From Bedellia somnulentella (taxonomy: Eukaryota > Arthropoda > Insecta > Lepidoptera > Bedelliidae), in the NCBI GenBank assembly GCA_963576735.1, contig OY755197.1, positions 6,026,501 through 6,090,500 of the forward strand: 64,000 bases of DNA. The letters are read 5' to 3'. Position 1 is the first letter of the stretch. Each line of letters opens with the position of its first letter. The translations under genes were made by a program, and so were the position numbers. The notes under the pieces were generated by a model. That model was given only the letters and a program-made list of their open reading frames with translations, made no database searches and was not told the origin of the DNA. Of this stretch, positions 34,086-45,129 are shown piece by piece.

Positions 34086-37000
34086 TTAATACTCGTCCCG
34101 AGTATTATTGCTTCCATGGTACTTCGCAAGTCGATCGATGTGAACTATTTTCCAAGCCCCTCTAGGTTGGCGTTGAATTCTGTACGTTACATCGTTTATT
34201 CTAGTGACCACCTTGTACGGTCCTTCCCACCTATTTTGTAACTTAGGGGACTCCCCTTTCTGGCGAGTTGGATTGTGTAACCAGACGAGCATACCCTCTT
34301 CGAAACGCGGCGTGTTAGCTTTACGGTCATATCTGGTTTTCATCTTTTCACTAGCATGTAAACCATTTTCACGCACTAGGGAATGTACATCTTGCATTCT
34401 TTCCCTCAAATCGCTTACATATTCAGTTACACTCTGCGGCTCATCTGGTGACCCTCCTGTCAACAAATCTACAGGCAATCGTAGCTCTCTTCCGAAATTG
34501 ACGAAAGCAGGTGTTTCCTTCGTGCTTTCGTGAACAGCTGACCGGTAAGACAGTAAAAATAATGGAATGTGTTTGTCCCAGTCCTTCTGATGTTTTTCAA
34601 CCATCTTCGCCAACTGTCTCTCCAGTGTTTGGTTGAACCTCTCCACCATTCCATCTGACTGAGGATGATATGGCGTCGTCCTGGTTTTATGCATTCCAAG
34701 CAGTTTGCACACCTCTTGAAATACTTGTGACTCAAAATTTCTTCCCTGGTCAGAGTGTATCTCCAGGGGCACGCCAAATCGACAGATCACTTCCTCAACC
34801 AGTTTTGTAGCCACAGTTATTGCTTCTTGATTGGGTATGGCAAACACTTCAGGCCACTTAGTGAAGTAATCCATCACCACCATGAAATATTTATTTCCGG
34901 ACTCTGATTGTGGAAACGGTCCAGCCACATCAACGGCAATCCTCTCCCAGGGAGCTCCCACATTGTACAACCGTAATCCCCCTCTACTCCGGGTCTGCGG
35001 ACCTTTCACCGCGGCACACGTTGTACATTTCCGGCACCAGTCCTGTACGTCGTCCCTACAATGAAGCCAGTAAAACTTCGCACGAACCTTCTGCAACGTA
35101 CGATTTACCCCAAGATGCCCGCCCGAAACACCGTCATGTGTTTCCCGCAGTACATCTTTAACCTTGGCTCTGGGCACGACCAATTGTAGGTGCTCTTCTT
35201 TACCGTTGGGTTTCTCCCACCTCCGGTACAGTAGACCATTGATCAGAACCAGGCTGTTCCATTGCGCCCAGTAAGCTTTCGTACTCACCCCTGTGGACGC
35301 TACTTCACTCCAAGCCGGTTGATCGTGTTTTTCCTTCTTCCATTTCATGATGGATCTGAGGTTCTCATCTTCTTCTTGGGCCTTCTGCATAGCTTCTGTT
35401 TCCCATCCATCCAATGGACAAATTCGAGTCACTTTCACGACCTCCTCCTTCGACTCTTGCTTCCTACAATGTTTACAGTCTTCCGGACACGGTCTACGTG
35501 AAAGCGCGTCTGCATTGCCATGAGATTTACCACTACGGTGCTCGATAGAAAAGTCATACTCTTGTAGCTGTTCGATCCATCGAGCTACCTGTCCTTCCGG
35601 GTTTTTGAACTGGAGAAGCCATTTCAGTGCAGCATGATCAGTTCGAAGCTTGAACGGTCTCCCAATCAAATACTTGTAAAAATGCTGTAAGGTCTTCACT
35701 ACAGCTAGAAGTTCCTTTCTCGTGACGCAGTAGTTTCTTTCCGCTTTAGATAGAGACTTGCTGAAATATCCGATCACAACTTCCTTGTCACCTTGGATCT
35801 GTGATAACACTCCACCAATAGCCATATTACTAGCATCGCTGTCAACGATGTACTGTCCCTCTGGCTGTGGATATCCAAGGATAGGTGTCTCGCAAAGCCT
35901 CTTCTTCAGCTCATTGAAAGATAACTCGCATTCATCATCCCAAGAGAAGGTTTTCTTATCTTCAGTCAACCGATGCAATGGTTTGGCGATCTCAGAAAAC
36001 CCTTTTACAAAACGTCGATAGTACGAGCAAAGGCCGAGAAAAGCTCGCACGTCTGTTTTGTCCTTTGGCGTCGGCCATTTCTGCACAGCTTCCACCTTTT
36101 CCGGATCCGTCTGAATTCCTTCTCGGCTGATTACGTGTCCTAAATAGTTCACTGAAGTTCTAAACAGCCGGCACTTCTTCGGATTCAGTTTCAGGTTTGC
36201 TCCACGAATTTTCTGAAAGACTTGTTCCAGGTTCTTGAGATGGTCTTGGAAGCTTTTGCCTATTATGACCACGTCGTCGAGGTACACCAGGCAAGCCTCG
36301 CCAACCAATCCCGCCAACGCACACTCCATAAGCCTTTCAAAAGTAGCTGGCGCGTTGCAGAGACCGAAAGGCATGACGTTAAACTGCCACAAACCCTTTC
36401 CAGTTGAAAACGCAGTCTTCTCTTTATCAGTCGGATGTATTTCCACCTGCCAGTAGCCTGACTTGCAGTCCAGGGTTGAAAACCACTTCATGCCACTCAA
36501 AGTATCCAGAGTGTCATCTATTCTTGGCAAAGGATAGCTGTCCTTCTTTGTCACGTTGTTCAGTTGCCTGTAGTCAACACAAAACCGTGTGCTTCCATCT
36601 TTCTTCTTAACAAGAACCACTGGAGAACACCACGGACTGGAGGACGGACTAATGACCTTCTTCTTTTTCATGTCTTCGAGCAATTCTTCAACTTCTTTCT
36701 CCTTAGCGATTGGGATTCTCCTTGCTCTCTGTCTAATAGGTCTTTCGTCCCCTGTATCAATTCTGTGTTGCACTAAAGATGTTCTGCCTAAGTCCCCTTC
36801 TGCATTTGAGAAGATGTCAGCATATTTCACCAGCAACTGTTTAACCTTGATCCTCTCCAAGTAAGATAAGTCATCCTGGATCTCACTTAACAAGTCAGTT
36901 ACAGTTGAATTATCGACTTTCACTTTGACTTTCCCATTTGGAGAATGACAGCTCCTCATCCAGACTACTTCTTCACACTGACCAACTACTTCACCCCGCT

Positions 37001-37772
37001 TAAGCTGTACATCTTCTTGGTCAAGGTTGACTACCTTCACTATTGCCGTCTTGTTGCTTGTAACCAAAGTTCTTGCTGTCAGAAATTTCCTTGGCCCGTT
37101 CTTCCCTGTCTCTTCAATCAACACACAACGATGCCTCTTCTTCTCGCTGTCTACAGGTAACATCACCGGAACCAACTTCTGAGAACGCGCAGGAATATTG
37201 ATGGTTTTCAAGCATGTCACTTCACCGACGGGACCACCCAGTATAAAGATTTCTTCCTGGCCACACTTGAAAATTCCTCTCGTTATGTCAATCCGGCAGT
37301 TATATTTCTTCATAAAGTCCAGTCCTAGTATGCATTCATCCATTATCTCAGCCACAATGACTTGATGAGTATACGACGTCTCGCCAACCATCATCCTGAC
37401 TGAGAGTTCACCAAGGACAGGTATTCGCTGGCCAGAGGCGGAGAGTAGCCGACACTTAGTATCTCTGCTATACTTGATATTCGCTGCTTTCACCAGTGCC
37501 GGATTGATCACCGTTCTAGACGCTCCAGTATCAAGGGTCATCTTACAGTCTTGATCATTGACACAGCCCAATATCACCAAACTGTTCCCGTTACAGGCTT
37601 GTGAGATGATCATTGTCGGGGCTTTCTCCTCTCTAGCCAGCACCTGCCCCCCGGTCCTGGCTAATGCTCGTTTCCCTGGACGTTTGCGGCAGAAGCCTCT
37701 GCCTGCCTCTTTTCTTCCTTCCTCAGCGGGCAACTTAATCTCAAATGGCCCCTTTTCCCGCAGCCATAACAA
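34086..37772 (-). CDS. pol: gypsy Pol polyprotein (protease, RT, RNase H, integrase)
   Basis: About 1,228 codons open. In order: aspartic protease with LDTGASRTVINP (about residue 80); reverse transcriptase with FCVDYRQLNNVT and catalytic VYLDDVV (about 496); RNase H with DSDASNMAIGGVL and RTDHAALKWLL; integrase with an HHCC zinc finger (HDGVSGGHLG to CRKCTTC, about 870-905), the DDE core (VDVAGPF, HSDQGRNFES and DGMVERFNQ), and a GPY/F-type module (RWEGPYKVV, about 1183). It overlaps gag by about 112 nt in the -1 frame, so it is probably made by -1 ribosomal frameshifting; the TTG at 37772 is just the frame edge. No env follows. All catalytic residues are present. Confidence 0.95.
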   Translation of the reverse strand: MLWLREKGPFEIKLPAEEGRKEAGRGFCRKRPGKRALARTGGQVLAREEKAPTMIISQACNGNSLVILGCVNDQDCKMTLDTGASRTVINPALVKAANIKYSRDTKCRLLSASGQRIPVLGELSVRMMVGETSYTHQVIVAEIMDECILGLDFMKKYNCRIDITRGIFKCGQEEIFILGGPVGEVTCLKTINIPARSQKLVPVMLPVDSEKKRHRCVLIEETGKNGPRKFLTARTLVTSNKTAIVKVVNLDQEDVQLKRGEVVGQCEEVVWMRSCHSPNGKVKVKVDNSTVTDLLSEIQDDLSYLERIKVKQLLVKYADIFSNAEGDLGRTSLVQHRIDTGDERPIRQRARRIPIAKEKEVEELLEDMKKKKVISPSSSPWCSPVVLVKKKDGSTRFCVDYRQLNNVTKKDSYPLPRIDDTLDTLSGMKWFSTLDCKSGYWQVEIHPTDKEKTAFSTGKGLWQFNVMPFGLCNAPATFERLMECALAGLVGEACLVYLDDVVIIGKSFQDHLKNLEQVFQKIRGANLKLNPKKCRLFRTSVNYLGHVISREGIQTDPEKVEAVQKWPTPKDKTDVRAFLGLCSYYRRFVKGFSEIAKPLHRLTEDKKTFSWDDECELSFNELKKRLCETPILGYPQPEGQYIVDSDASNMAIGGVLSQIQGDKEVVIGYFSKSLSKAERNYCVTRKELLAVVKTLQHFYKYLIGRPFKLRTDHAALKWLLQFKNPEGQVARWIEQLQEYDFSIEHRSGKSHGNADALSRRPCPEDCKHCRKQESKEEVVKVTRICPLDGWETEAMQKAQEEDENLRSIMKWKKEKHDQPAWSEVASTGVSTKAYWAQWNSLVLINGLLYRRWEKPNGKEEHLQLVVPRAKVKDVLRETHDGVSGGHLGVNRTLQKVRAKFYWLHCRDDVQDWCRKCTTCAAVKGPQTRSRGGLRLYNVGAPWERIAVDVAGPFPQSESGNKYFMVVMDYFTKWPEVFAIPNQEAITVATKLVEEVICRFGVPLEIHSDQGRNFESQVFQEVCKLLGMHKTRTTPYHPQSDGMVERFNQTLERQLAKMVEKHQKDWDKHIPLFLLSYRSAVHESTKETPAFVNFGRELRLPVDLLTGGSPDEPQSVTEYVSDLRERMQDVHSLVRENGLHASEKMKTRYDRKANTPRFEEGMLVWLHNPTRQKGESPKLQNRWEGPYKVVTRINDVTYRIQRQPRGAWKIVHIDRLAKYHGSNNTRDEY

Positions 37773-38935
37773 ATCGGTCCAGTACTCCTTCCGACGGGTG
37801 CTTTAATGACCTTGACGTCCTCATTTGCTTCCGCAATCTCACGAAGTCGATGAGTTTGGCGCGTATCCTGGCGGCAAGCTTCAACTTCTAGAGCGTTCGC
37901 CAAGGCATCCTTGAGAGACGTGTGGTGTTGAAGTCTCACCGCTGTTCTCACTTCGATATCTCTGATGCCGTCGACGAATGCTTGCACCAGGTTCATTTCC
38001 ACCGTCTTCGGATCTACACTGGGATAGGCCTTGCGGACGAGCTTCTCGATTTCAAGGGCCCACTGCTGAAGTCCCTCTCCAGAACGCTGGACCCTATCAC
38101 GCAGCTGAGCGCGGAACACGTGCTCCAGGTGTCGCTCTCCATAGCGAGACTCCAACGCATCCAGCAGGTCCTTGAAACCACCACTCGGAGTCGGCAGCGC
38201 CTCTATTACTGACAGTGCTTGACCTCGGAGCGCCACCGTCAGTGCAGTCAAACACTGTTCATCAGTCCAACCATTGGCAGCCGCAACAGTCTGGAACTGA
38301 TGTCTATACGCCGACCAGGATGTTGTTCCGTCGTAGGGAGGAACCTTCACACGAGGACCATGGACAGCTACTACATTCTCACCGGAGACAACCTTGACCG
38401 GTCGTGATTCAAGCTGCAGAACCCTTTTCTCCATTCCGCGGAAGTCGGTCTTCATGTCATCGATATCTTTCTCAATAGTGGTTACCTGCTCCTTCATCTG
38501 CTCTACGTCTTTTTCCACAGTAACCACCCGACCACTGACTTCATTGACCGCAGTGAGAACTTGTGAGAACTTAGTTTGCTGTTCCTCGCGCAACTCACGA
38601 ACTTCTTGTTTCACAACACCCTGTACCTCCGAATGTATGTTTTTTTTAACATCCTGTACCTCCGAATGTATGTTTTTCACAACATCCTGTATGCTTTGTT
38701 GTGCTTCACGCATGCTTTGAAACATTTCAACTATCATCGTCAAGTCAGTATTAGTTGCGGCCGCCGGCGCCGTTGATGTAGACGGCGCGTTAGTCACCGC
38801 GGACGTCTCCTCTGGAATGTCACTCCGAGGGTTCGTGACCGATGAACTCATTTCCGACAGCTGTTCACCCTCTGCGGCTTTCTGAGCGCGTGTCTTCACA
38901 CCCTCTCTTCCGTCTTCCTTCGGCATAACTGGCAT
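37661..38935 (-). CDS. gag: gypsy Gag
   Basis: About 424 codons from the first ATG (38935). Open sequence extends up to the primer-binding site but without an earlier ATG. N-terminal low-complexity Thr/Ala/Pro region, then a long coiled coil (heptads in EVSGRVVTVEKDVEQMKEQV) preceded by a duplicated NIHSEVQ phrase, a capsid-like region (YDGTTSWSAYRHQFQTVAAA), and a C-terminal zinc knuckle CYGCGKRGHLRLSC (CX2CX4HX4C). Pol overlaps its 3' end in the -1 frame. Particle assembly and RNA packaging are the expected roles. Confidence 0.92.
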   Translation of the reverse strand: MPVMPKEDGREGVKTRAQKAAEGEQLSEMSSSVTNPRSDIPEETSAVTNAPSTSTAPAAATNTDLTMIVEMFQSMREAQQSIQDVVKNIHSEVQDVKKNIHSEVQGVVKQEVRELREEQQTKFSQVLTAVNEVSGRVVTVEKDVEQMKEQVTTIEKDIDDMKTDFRGMEKRVLQLESRPVKVVSGENVVAVHGPRVKVPPYDGTTSWSAYRHQFQTVAAANGWTDEQCLTALTVALRGQALSVIEALPTPSGGFKDLLDALESRYGERHLEHVFRAQLRDRVQRSGEGLQQWALEIEKLVRKAYPSVDPKTVEMNLVQAFVDGIRDIEVRTAVRLQHHTSLKDALANALEVEACRQDTRQTHRLREIAEANEDVKVIKAPVGRSTGPICYGCGKRGHLRLSCPLRKEEKRQAEASAANVQGNEH

Positions 38936-38960
38936 CTTCAAATCCACTTCTGTCACCAAT

Positions 38961-39446
38961 TGTTACGTACCGGGTTCTTAATTTGATAAATACCAGTCAC
39001 ACTTTCGTGCAATAAGGTGTAATTATATTTATTGACCAATAACGCACTTTACACAACACAACAAACACTATCGATAATTAACTATCGATACTCGCACTAA
39101 TTAACAACACTAATTTACTCCGTTATAGTAACACTGTCCACACCGTTAAGCTTATTTCCGTAAGCCGTATATCACTGCACTGTCGTATTTAATTTCTTCG
39201 CTCTAGTATTTCGCTTGTTCTCGCTTTAGTTCTTCGCACTCGAATCACTCCGTAGCACGCGTCGCTCTTTATATATGCCAAATCTCAAATACGCGAATAT
39301 TACAGAAAGTTCTAGTACCACATTCTCGAAAAGTCGATATTCGAGAAACATCTAGTAATTCCTTTACTTATTAGAATACTAGTAACGCCATCTGTTATCT
39401 AGTAGTGGCAAATCCTATCTCCTACTTGCGAACAGATGTCGTAACA
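38961..39446 (-). repeat. 5' LTR of gypsy element
   Basis: 486 bp, followed on the minus strand by the primer-binding-like site. It probably carries the element's promoter. Its outer edge is about 20 bp from a CRMP coding exon. Confidence 0.93.
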
Positions 39447-39467
39447 GTATGTATGCACAATACTTAC

Positions 39468-39596
39468 TGCTAATAGAGAACGAAGAATTCTGCAAGTTCC
39501 TCTGTCCTGGCTCCCTCATTTTCCTGCCGGTGGGTGTGGAACATCCTGACGCCAGACTCATGTCGTCGAATTGCTTGTGGATTGTTAGCTCTGGAA
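39468..39596 (-). CDS. CRMP: CRMP/dihydropyrimidinase exon, CRMP-type tail
   Basis: Minus strand, 129 nt; acceptor TATATTTCAG, donor AGCA|GTAAGT, phase 1 on both sides. Encodes PELTIHKQFDDMSLASGCST, then PTGRKMREPGQRNLQNSSFS. GQRNLQNSSFS resembles the GRRNLHQSNFSLSG segment of vertebrate CRMPs. The donor lies inside a 12-bp sequence duplicated by a transposon insertion only bases into the intron. The following intron carries about 6 kb of nested elements before the last exon. Confidence 0.88.
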
Positions 39597-39789
39597 CTGA
39601 AATATAATTTGTTATTTTACTAATAATTTAACATAAGTTTACTATAAAGTTAAGTTTCATTTGTATGTAAAAAGTAAGGGGACAATAGAAAGTGTTAAAG
39701 TACTACCTAGTCTTAAAGTAGAAAAATAATTCTTCAAATTTTTTTGTTCAGTAATTGTAAAAATTTTTTTTTATAATTATAATAAAGCA

Positions 39790-39876
39790 TTAACGTTCAC
39801 GCCGAATATCCCCGAAGGGGTTGGCAGAGGTACTAATACTTCTGAACATCACGTGACTTTGTCACCTGGTGTTCAG
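39790..39876 (-). mobile_element. tRNA-derived SINE, 3' part (split copy)
   Basis: Identical by eye to the end of the SINE at 20586-20951. It breaks at GGTGTTCAG (39876) and resumes at 48616 (TCAGAGTACCC), proving that everything between is one inserted unit with target duplication TCAG. Confidence 0.85.
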
Positions 39877-40273
39877 TATAAAGAAACTCCAATTCTTGAA
39901 CACTGACTTTATTTCCACTTGGTCATATAAAATATATTACAACTAACAATTAACTATTTGTACTATAATTACGGGCAGTACTTTGACTAAACGTCTTTAC
40001 CTCACTCCTGCTAACGATAGAATGAATAAAAATAATGTCCCGCCTCAAAAGCCGTCCTCGTCCCCACCCATTACTTGTCAAACCGAAAACAGTCACTTCA
40101 ACCGGAAGTTGAAGTGAAACACTTCACAAAACTGGTTGCTTTAAACGGAAGTTGAGGTGAAACACTTTACAAAACTGATTAACAAAAGGTACTCCTATTA
40201 AAAATCAACATGAATTAATAATATATGTTTTTCAAAGAAATCATTACAATATATTTTAACAAGAATCATTACA
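39877..40273 (-). repeat. 3' LTR of the 8.7-kb element
   Basis: TATAAAGAAACTCC to CATTACA on the + strand; partner of 48219-48615. On the minus strand it carries AATAAA near its end (GGAAATAAAGTCAGTG), which could be the poly(A) signal. Confidence 0.85.
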
Positions 40274-40859
40274 TTCGGCCATCCTACAGAGTGCTGCCTC
40301 CTGGCGCACGCAAAAACAAAATACAAAAGAAATCATTACATTCAATTCATCTTAGCATTAGCACAAATATTAATTACTATATTCTTACATACATATACAA
40401 CTTGTCAATTAAATTTGAAACATTTAAATTCCGTCTATTTAAAAACAGGAAACCATTGAAACCATTTTCTTGTCATGATTGCGGATACAACAAAAGATAT
40501 TACATAAATTTATAATAGTGACTGCCACAATCTACTCTTTCGAGTGTACGACATTAGTACATAGTTTAACTACGTCATTTTATTTAAATTCATAGAAATG
40601 TCATCATAGAGTATTGTTAATTAATTGATAAAATTAATGTTCATAACTCTAAATGTACTATTCATAAATTGAAGTCAGTGAAAAATATACAAATAAAATA
40701 AAATATAACCCTATGCCACAGAGATTTCATCATCATTTTAAGTTAACTACATAAAAAATATATATTTATATAATACCTTTCAATCAATTTAAACATATCA
40801 AAACGAAAACTGAATAATAATAGAACATAAAAACATGTTAACATTAAAATCAAATATTA

Positions 40860-41040
40860 TTCTTCGTCCTTTCATAAGTCCTTAACACTATAGAAACATT
40901 TTTCAATTAGCCATTCAAATATTTTTCTTTTAAATAATATTATAGGAAAATTCTTAAAGTATTTAGGTATTTTATTATAAATTCTGCACGACATATATAG
41001 TATACTTTTCCTATTTAAAGCCTGTCTCAGATCTGGCATT
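40860..41040 (-). pseudogene. C-terminal scrap of a retroelement polyprotein
   Basis: Minus-strand reading gives a phrase like RIYNKIPKYFKNFP and KRKIFEWLIEKCFYSVKD, a familiar C-terminal end of some non-LTR polymerases. Very short, and without the rest of the element. Confidence 0.35.
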
Positions 41041-41221
41041 GCTAATTTGTCTTAAAATTTTATATTAAGTCTATCACTCCTTGTTAGTGGCATATTCTTA
41101 AAAAGTGATTTATTACTCTTTACAAAAACACACACTTCATATATGTAAATGCAAGCTAGTGGCAGAATTTTTAATAACTTGAAAAGGCCTTAAACACCGA
41201 TTCGAAAAATTTATATCATAA

Positions 41222-42350
41222 ATGATTTTACACAATATCGACCTATATCCAAACGTAACATTTTTGCAAAAATATTTGAACAGATTGTCTCCCAGCTAAT
41301 AATGAATGCTTTACATAAATCATATCTCTCCTTTTCAACATGGATTTTCTAAGGGGCGTTCGGTCGAATCACTATTCACTATGCTATCCTTCACTAACTA
41401 CCTCATAGATGCCATGGATAAAGGGCGACAAGTTAATGTTATGTACACCGACTTTTCTAAAGCGTGTGATAAGATACATTATTTCATGGCCATAAAATTA
41501 TTAAATATAGGAATACATGGGGATGTGCTTCGACGGATCATTTCTTATTTGAAGAACCGTTCACAAGCATTGTTATAACATTTACAAGAAAACATAGCTT
41601 TATTGAACATGAGTACAGTTTGAATGGTATATATAAATCAAAAGAGTAACATCAATACGTGACTTGGTAATCGTAATGGATTCTAAAGTATCTTTTATTT
41701 GTCATATCGATTATATAGTAAAAAAAAAACATTTAAATAACCGTTCAAAAACTTACATTATTTTATTATTATTATTTTTTTTTTCTTTAGTTATGTGCGC
41801 TCAATATTGGACTTTGCTAGTATTATCTGGAGTCCCTTTTACGCCTGTCATATTTCACGAATAGAAAGAGTTCAGAAAAAGTTTATAAAAACATTGGAAC
41901 ATTGGTATAATTACTACGGTTATTATCTCTATTCCCGCTCAAATCATAAACTAACCACTCTTCCAGATAGTCGTACGCAATTTGACTTGAGTTTCCTGTT
42001 TAAATTATTCAATAGTAAAGTTGACTCTCCAGAACTTTAGAAAAATATTATTTAGGATACCTAGACAGTAGACATGGCTTGCAATAAACAGTTATTCGTC
42101 CCTTCGCATCATAAAACTATATATACTATACTTGCAACAATTTTATTTTTGGTGAATTGTGAACTTGTATAACTCAGAATTTTATGAAATTGATCTGTTT
42201 TGTAATAGTTTAAACTCTTGTCACAAAATTAAGATATTCGCTTTTGACTTCATTTCATTCATCTCTTTTTTTTTTTTCCTTAGATATTATTCCAATTTCC
42301 TATTTAGGTTAATTGTATAATTGTTGAGCCTGTCTAAAAATAAAAATAAA
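41222..42350 (+). pseudogene. Decayed non-LTR retrotransposon fragment
   Basis: Broken frames on the + strand retain RT motifs: FQHGFSKGRSVESLF, VMYTDFSKACDKIHYF (usually FSKAFDK) and ILDFASIIWSPFYA. Stops and deletions remove the catalytic YADD region between 41578 and 41795. An A/T-rich tail ends near 42350. It is nested in the 8.7-kb LTR element. Confidence 0.75.
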
Positions 42351-42844
42351 ATAAAAATTACTGATGTATCTACCTGCCGCATACGAAATTGTATAATATT
42401 AATTTATGAAGCTGTAGGTCTAATTGTTTCTTATATAAATGAGCACATTTAAAATGTTTACGACTATTTGTTTCCTAAATAAATGAAAATAAAATAAAAA
42501 TATATCTTAACTAATTAACTTACGTTTGCTCCCGAGTTAACTGTCAGTATACGTACTTCTTACTTATTTTAATAATTATTATTTTAGTTTAAAAAACATT
42601 AAATTAAGAATCATAACACGAAAGTGATTTAAAAATCTTCGTTGGTTAATCCCGATTATTATATATAATGTCTACAAACCGCGAGTGTTTAAAAAAAAGT
42701 GTATTATATTCACAAGTTTTACTATGAACAATTAACAATCAGATAATTTTATATAGGATTTAGTTAATGTATATTTAATACATAATGTAATTATTCAACT
42801 TGTTAAATAGATAACAAACAAGGTATGGCAGGGGTATTATATCA

Positions 42845-43245
42845 GTCATTGTCACTGCCACTGCAAGTATCTGAACTACTAGGATCGCTATTCTGAACTT
42901 CTAAGGCTTTTATACACACGGTCTAATTCTATCCAAGGAAATTGACAAAACCGTAATGCCTCTTTTTATGTTTTTATTATTTCCGTATTACCTCTTTAAG
43001 CAAAAACCTGGACCGTCAGTAACCCTTTAACGATCGTTCTCGAGAACTTTCAAAATCTTAGAATGACCAATAAATGTTGAAAGGAGTTTGGTACTCTTCG
43101 CGTCATTGACAAAATTAATTCGCACAATCATCACTAAGTCGCCAACCTTGTACTGAGTAGCAGGAGACCAAGTAGAATTATATCTAACCAAGCAGAAGGT
43201 TGATTCTTTTCTATAATATATCTTTTTCTTGTCAAATACTTTCAA
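42845..43245 (-). pseudogene. Decayed gypsy-type integrase C-terminus
   Basis: The minus-strand frame includes WSPATQYKVGDLVMIVRINF, then STKLLSTFIGHSKILKVLEN, which matches the integrase C-terminal GPY/F-type module of insect gypsy elements (GDLVMI, KLL, KVLxNDR). A diverged stretch follows, ending SDPSSSDTCSGSDND and stop near 42845. Same orientation as the surrounding LTRs, supporting a gypsy ancestry for the 8.7-kb element. Confidence 0.6.
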
Positions 43246-45080
43246 GGCTGACTATGATAAAATAAATTTAGAATTAAGTACAATAGATTGGGATACCTTA
43301 CTCTCCTTGAAAGTTTTCATAGTATGGTGAATTTACTTAATGATACTTTACATTCAGTCATGATGAATTTGTTCCTAAACGGAGCTGAAAGATGTCAAAG
43401 TATCCTCAGGAGGGCAATTCTCGCAAGTTCGATATCATTACTATAATAGAAATTATATCAAGTGTTCAATGTCGTGTGCAAAATATCACAAAGTGAAATA
43501 TATTTCTATTCATAAATTGAAACTGTATTCTCGCATACAGTAGTAATTTTTCCTTAGACATTAAAGAATGAAGACCGAAATAAATGATCCAAGCGAATGA
43601 ATTGAATGAAAGGTCAGTTTAACTGTCATCTTAGTTATGAAAAGGTCTTCATATCTGTCAATATTTAAATATGTTTTGGTTTGTTTAAATTTTCCTCTAA
43701 CGGCACTTTGCCGGTAACTAACAAAGTCTGGATTCCCAACTGGAGCATCCGGCAACCGGATTTAGTTTTTGAACTTTTATGATGCGAAAATAATATATTT
43801 TTTATAATTTAATAATATAATTAACGTTGATCCAAGTAGACATCATTTACAACTTCTAAGACTATTTCATCTATGATCCATTTAATATATTTACCTACAT
43901 TTTAATTTTCTATCTATATTAAAACAAAATGGCTACCGTTCGCACGACATCTTTAAATATCATCATATCGTCTGATCGTGACCACACGATATCATCCTTT
44001 GATATATATCATCATATCGACTGGTTTTCAATAGAAAAATATCGATCGGATGAAGTGAGAATAGCTCAAGTCAAATATCGATCGCAAAATATCACAAAAG
44101 TGATAAATATCGAAAGTGATACAGTATCAACCGTGCGAGAATTGCTCCCCTGGTACAGTTTACACTGATTCGGGTTCTCACTGAGTAAACAAGATTCGAA
44201 GTAGATGTAATAAATATAAAATCCTACAGATAAACTTGAATACGATATTATACGTAATAGATGCCACAAACTTATGGATAAGTGCTAAAGATTATAAAAA
44301 TATACTTGAATCATAAATCAAAACTCATTCAAATTCCTTTTAGATATTTTTTTAAAGACGTAAAGGTTCTTTAGCAATTTCAGCCGAGATGCATCTTAAT
44401 AATGAAAGTAGATCTAATGCACAAAAAATTAGTAGCCTATTTGCAACCCATTGCTCCAATCAGAATAATAAAAATATTGACAACAATGATCCAATTTCGA
44501 ACAGTTTGTCATCTTCATACGTCACTAACAATACAAATATTTTTATCACCGAAAATGAAATTAGTAAGTACATACGTAAGTTAAACATTTATCAAAATGC
44601 GGGTACAGACGGCATCTACCCTCTCTTCGTAAATTGTTGTGCAAAACATTCCTCTTTCCCTATCTGTATTATATTCAATCGTTCTGTACGAGACGGACAG
44701 TTTCTTAATCAATGGAAAAGAGCACGATTTATACCCATTCACAAGAAAGGTGATTTATCTGTTGTATCAAATCATAGACCTGTTTCTCCCTTGTTTCTCT
44801 TACTATTTAAATGAATATAATCTGCCTCATTATTACAAAATAAAATACATTATATATTTAGTACATCACAACACGGTTTCAGAAAAGGGCGACCGCTCGA
44901 ATCTAATTTAATCAGCTATATCAATAAACCTTCCGACATAGTCGATGCTGGCCACCAAATTGATGAAATTTAGATAGAATTTGCTAGTGAATTCGTTAAA
45001 ATTAACCATCCATTGCTGAATAAAAAGCTTGGATCAGTAGGTATCAGTGATTGGCTAATTCTGTGGTTTAATTCTTACTG
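43240..45080 (+). pseudogene. Decayed non-LTR retrotransposon copy
   Basis: On the + strand, ADYDKINLELSTIDWDTLLS (43247 on) matches the linker after the endonuclease of CR1-like elements. The frame at 44389-44814 gives RT start motifs (NIYQNAGTDGIYPLF, ARFIPIHKKGDLSVVSNHRP), and out-of-frame remnants such as QHGFRKG follow to about 45080. Frameshifts and stops are common. Unrelated AT-rich sequence lies between the two blocks. Confidence 0.65.
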
Positions 45081-45129
45081 AAGTGTTGTACTCTCCTTTG
45101 AAACTTGCAAGTAGCACATCCTCAGCACT

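Larger units (their letters stand above)
33584..39446 (-). mobile_element. Ty3/gypsy LTR retrotransposon, structurally complete, no env
   Basis: A 5,863-bp element in minus orientation. The LTRs (33584-34069 and 38961-39446, 486 bp each) look identical by eye, with TGTTACG and CGTAACA ends. A primer-binding-like TTGGTGACAGAAGTGG directly follows the 5' LTR, and a polypurine tract AAGGAGGGGGTAA precedes the 3' LTR. Target duplication GTAT. gag and pol are both open. Identical LTRs mean a very recent insertion. It sits in the last CRMP intron, in the same transcriptional orientation as CRMP. Confidence 0.95.
33306..39467. other. Nested insertion flanked by duplicated splice-donor sequence
   Basis: The 12-mer CACAATACTTAC occurs at 33306-33317 and 39456-39467. 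The right copy, read on the minus strand, is GTAAGTATTGTG: the splice donor directly after CRMP exon 39468-39596. Between the copies lie the short interspersed element (33324-33583 plus tail 39447-39455) and, inside its tail, the gypsy element. The direct repeat is therefore the target-site duplication of the short element. Similarity extends imperfectly about 4 more bases into the exon. Confidence 0.8.

Noticed and set aside
34204..38776. Many plus-strand open frames across the gypsy element
   Set aside because: They are antisense shadows of the gag and pol frames.
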